6,558 nt of DNA from AC-32 sp035455605. Its GTDB lineage: Bacteria; Actinomycetota; Thermoleophilia; Gaiellales; Gaiellaceae. Under the pieces are notes generated by a model. It had not been told where the DNA came from. It saw only the letters and a program-made list of their open reading frames with translations, and searched no databases. Position 1 is the first letter of the stretch. Each line of letters opens with the position of its first letter. The stretch lies in contig DATIER010000206.1 in assembly GCA_035455605.1 (NCBI GenBank), forward strand, positions 1 to 6,558, written 5' to 3'. Below, piece by piece: positions 6,386 through 6,558 of the stretch. The translations under genes were made by a program, and so were the position numbers.

Positions 6386-6558
6386 GTGTCGAGTCCCGGG
6401 CCCGAGACCCCCGTCGTGCTGACGCTGCGCGGCGTGTCGAAGGCGTTTGGGGCCGTGCAAGCGGTTCGAGACGTCAGCTTCGACTGCCGCGGCGGCGAGA
6501 TCCACGCGCTCGTCGGGGAGAACGGGTCCGGGAAGTCGACACTGCTCGGGATGGCCAG
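6386..6558 (+). CDS. ABC transporter ATP-binding protein, CUT2/RbsA-like (N-terminal 57 residues, truncated by window edge)
   Basis: This is the beginning of the ATPase that powers the permease next door. It reads LTLRGVSKAFGAVQAVRDVS (residues 12-31), the usual first strands of an ABC domain with the aromatic A-loop replaced by the KAFGAV context typical of sugar ATPases, then GGEIHALVGENGSGKSTLLG with the Walker A motif GENGSGKS (about 45-52). EIHALVGENGxGKST is characteristic of the RbsA/MglA/XylG group, whose members are tandem double-domain proteins of about 500 residues; the rest lies outside the window. The GTG at 6386 is the first start after an in-frame stop at 6359-6361. No good ribosome site precedes it, so the start is less sure than the identity. 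A later in-frame GTG at 6416 is possible but leaves little before the first strand. Confidence 0.9.
   Translation, partial: MSSPGPETPVVLTLRGVSKAFGAVQAVRDVSFDCRGGEIHALVGENGSGKSTLLGMA

Noticed and set aside
6395..6404. CCCGGGCCCG palindrome near the ATPase start
   Set aside because: It lies within the coding sequence and is short; such GC palindromes are expected at this composition.
4700..6505. Minus-strand open frame of about 600 codons opposite the permease and binding protein
   Set aside because: It has low-complexity Arg/Leu/Val composition, no motif, and lies opposite two clearly real genes with good ribosome sites.

Overview
The window is about 6.5 kb of very GC-rich, densely packed DNA. 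GTG starts, strong AGGAG-type ribosome sites and a luciferase-like enzyme of a type that often uses cofactor F420 suggest an actinobacterium. A deep-branching soil lineage such as Thermoleophilia is my guess, not something the sequence proves. No RNA genes, insertion sequences, CRISPR arrays or attachment sites were seen.

Layout: two transcription units diverge from a 231-bp control region (3753-3983). Leftward (minus strand) lie an ATZ/TRZ-type amidohydrolase (2385-3752), a short-chain dehydrogenase-like protein (1617-2318), a major facilitator transporter (484-1620, overlapping the previous gene by GTGA) and the N-terminal part of a luciferase-like flavin/F420 oxidoreductase (3-437, cut by the window edge). 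Rightward (plus strand) lie a sugar-type (CUT2/ribose-family) ABC permease (3984-5054), its periplasmic-type substrate-binding protein (5078-6346) and the start of the ABC ATPase (6386 to the window edge).

The arrangement reads as an uptake-plus-catabolism locus. The ABC system, and perhaps the MFS carrier, would bring in a small molecule; the amidohydrolase would open or deaminate it; the SDR-like protein and the LLM enzyme would carry out or support redox steps. The substrate cannot be read from the sequence. The amidohydrolase and LLM families suggest a nitrogen-containing or heterocyclic compound, while the transporter family suggests a sugar, polyol or nucleoside-like compound.

The control region holds a good promoter candidate on each strand, with short inverted and direct repeats between them that could bind a regulator not encoded here. 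The oddest features are an SDR whose catalytic Asn, Ser, Tyr and Lys positions all appear replaced, an amidohydrolase with Met where related deaminases have the catalytic Glu of HxxE, and a binding protein with a long cysteine-containing N-terminal extension and no lipobox.
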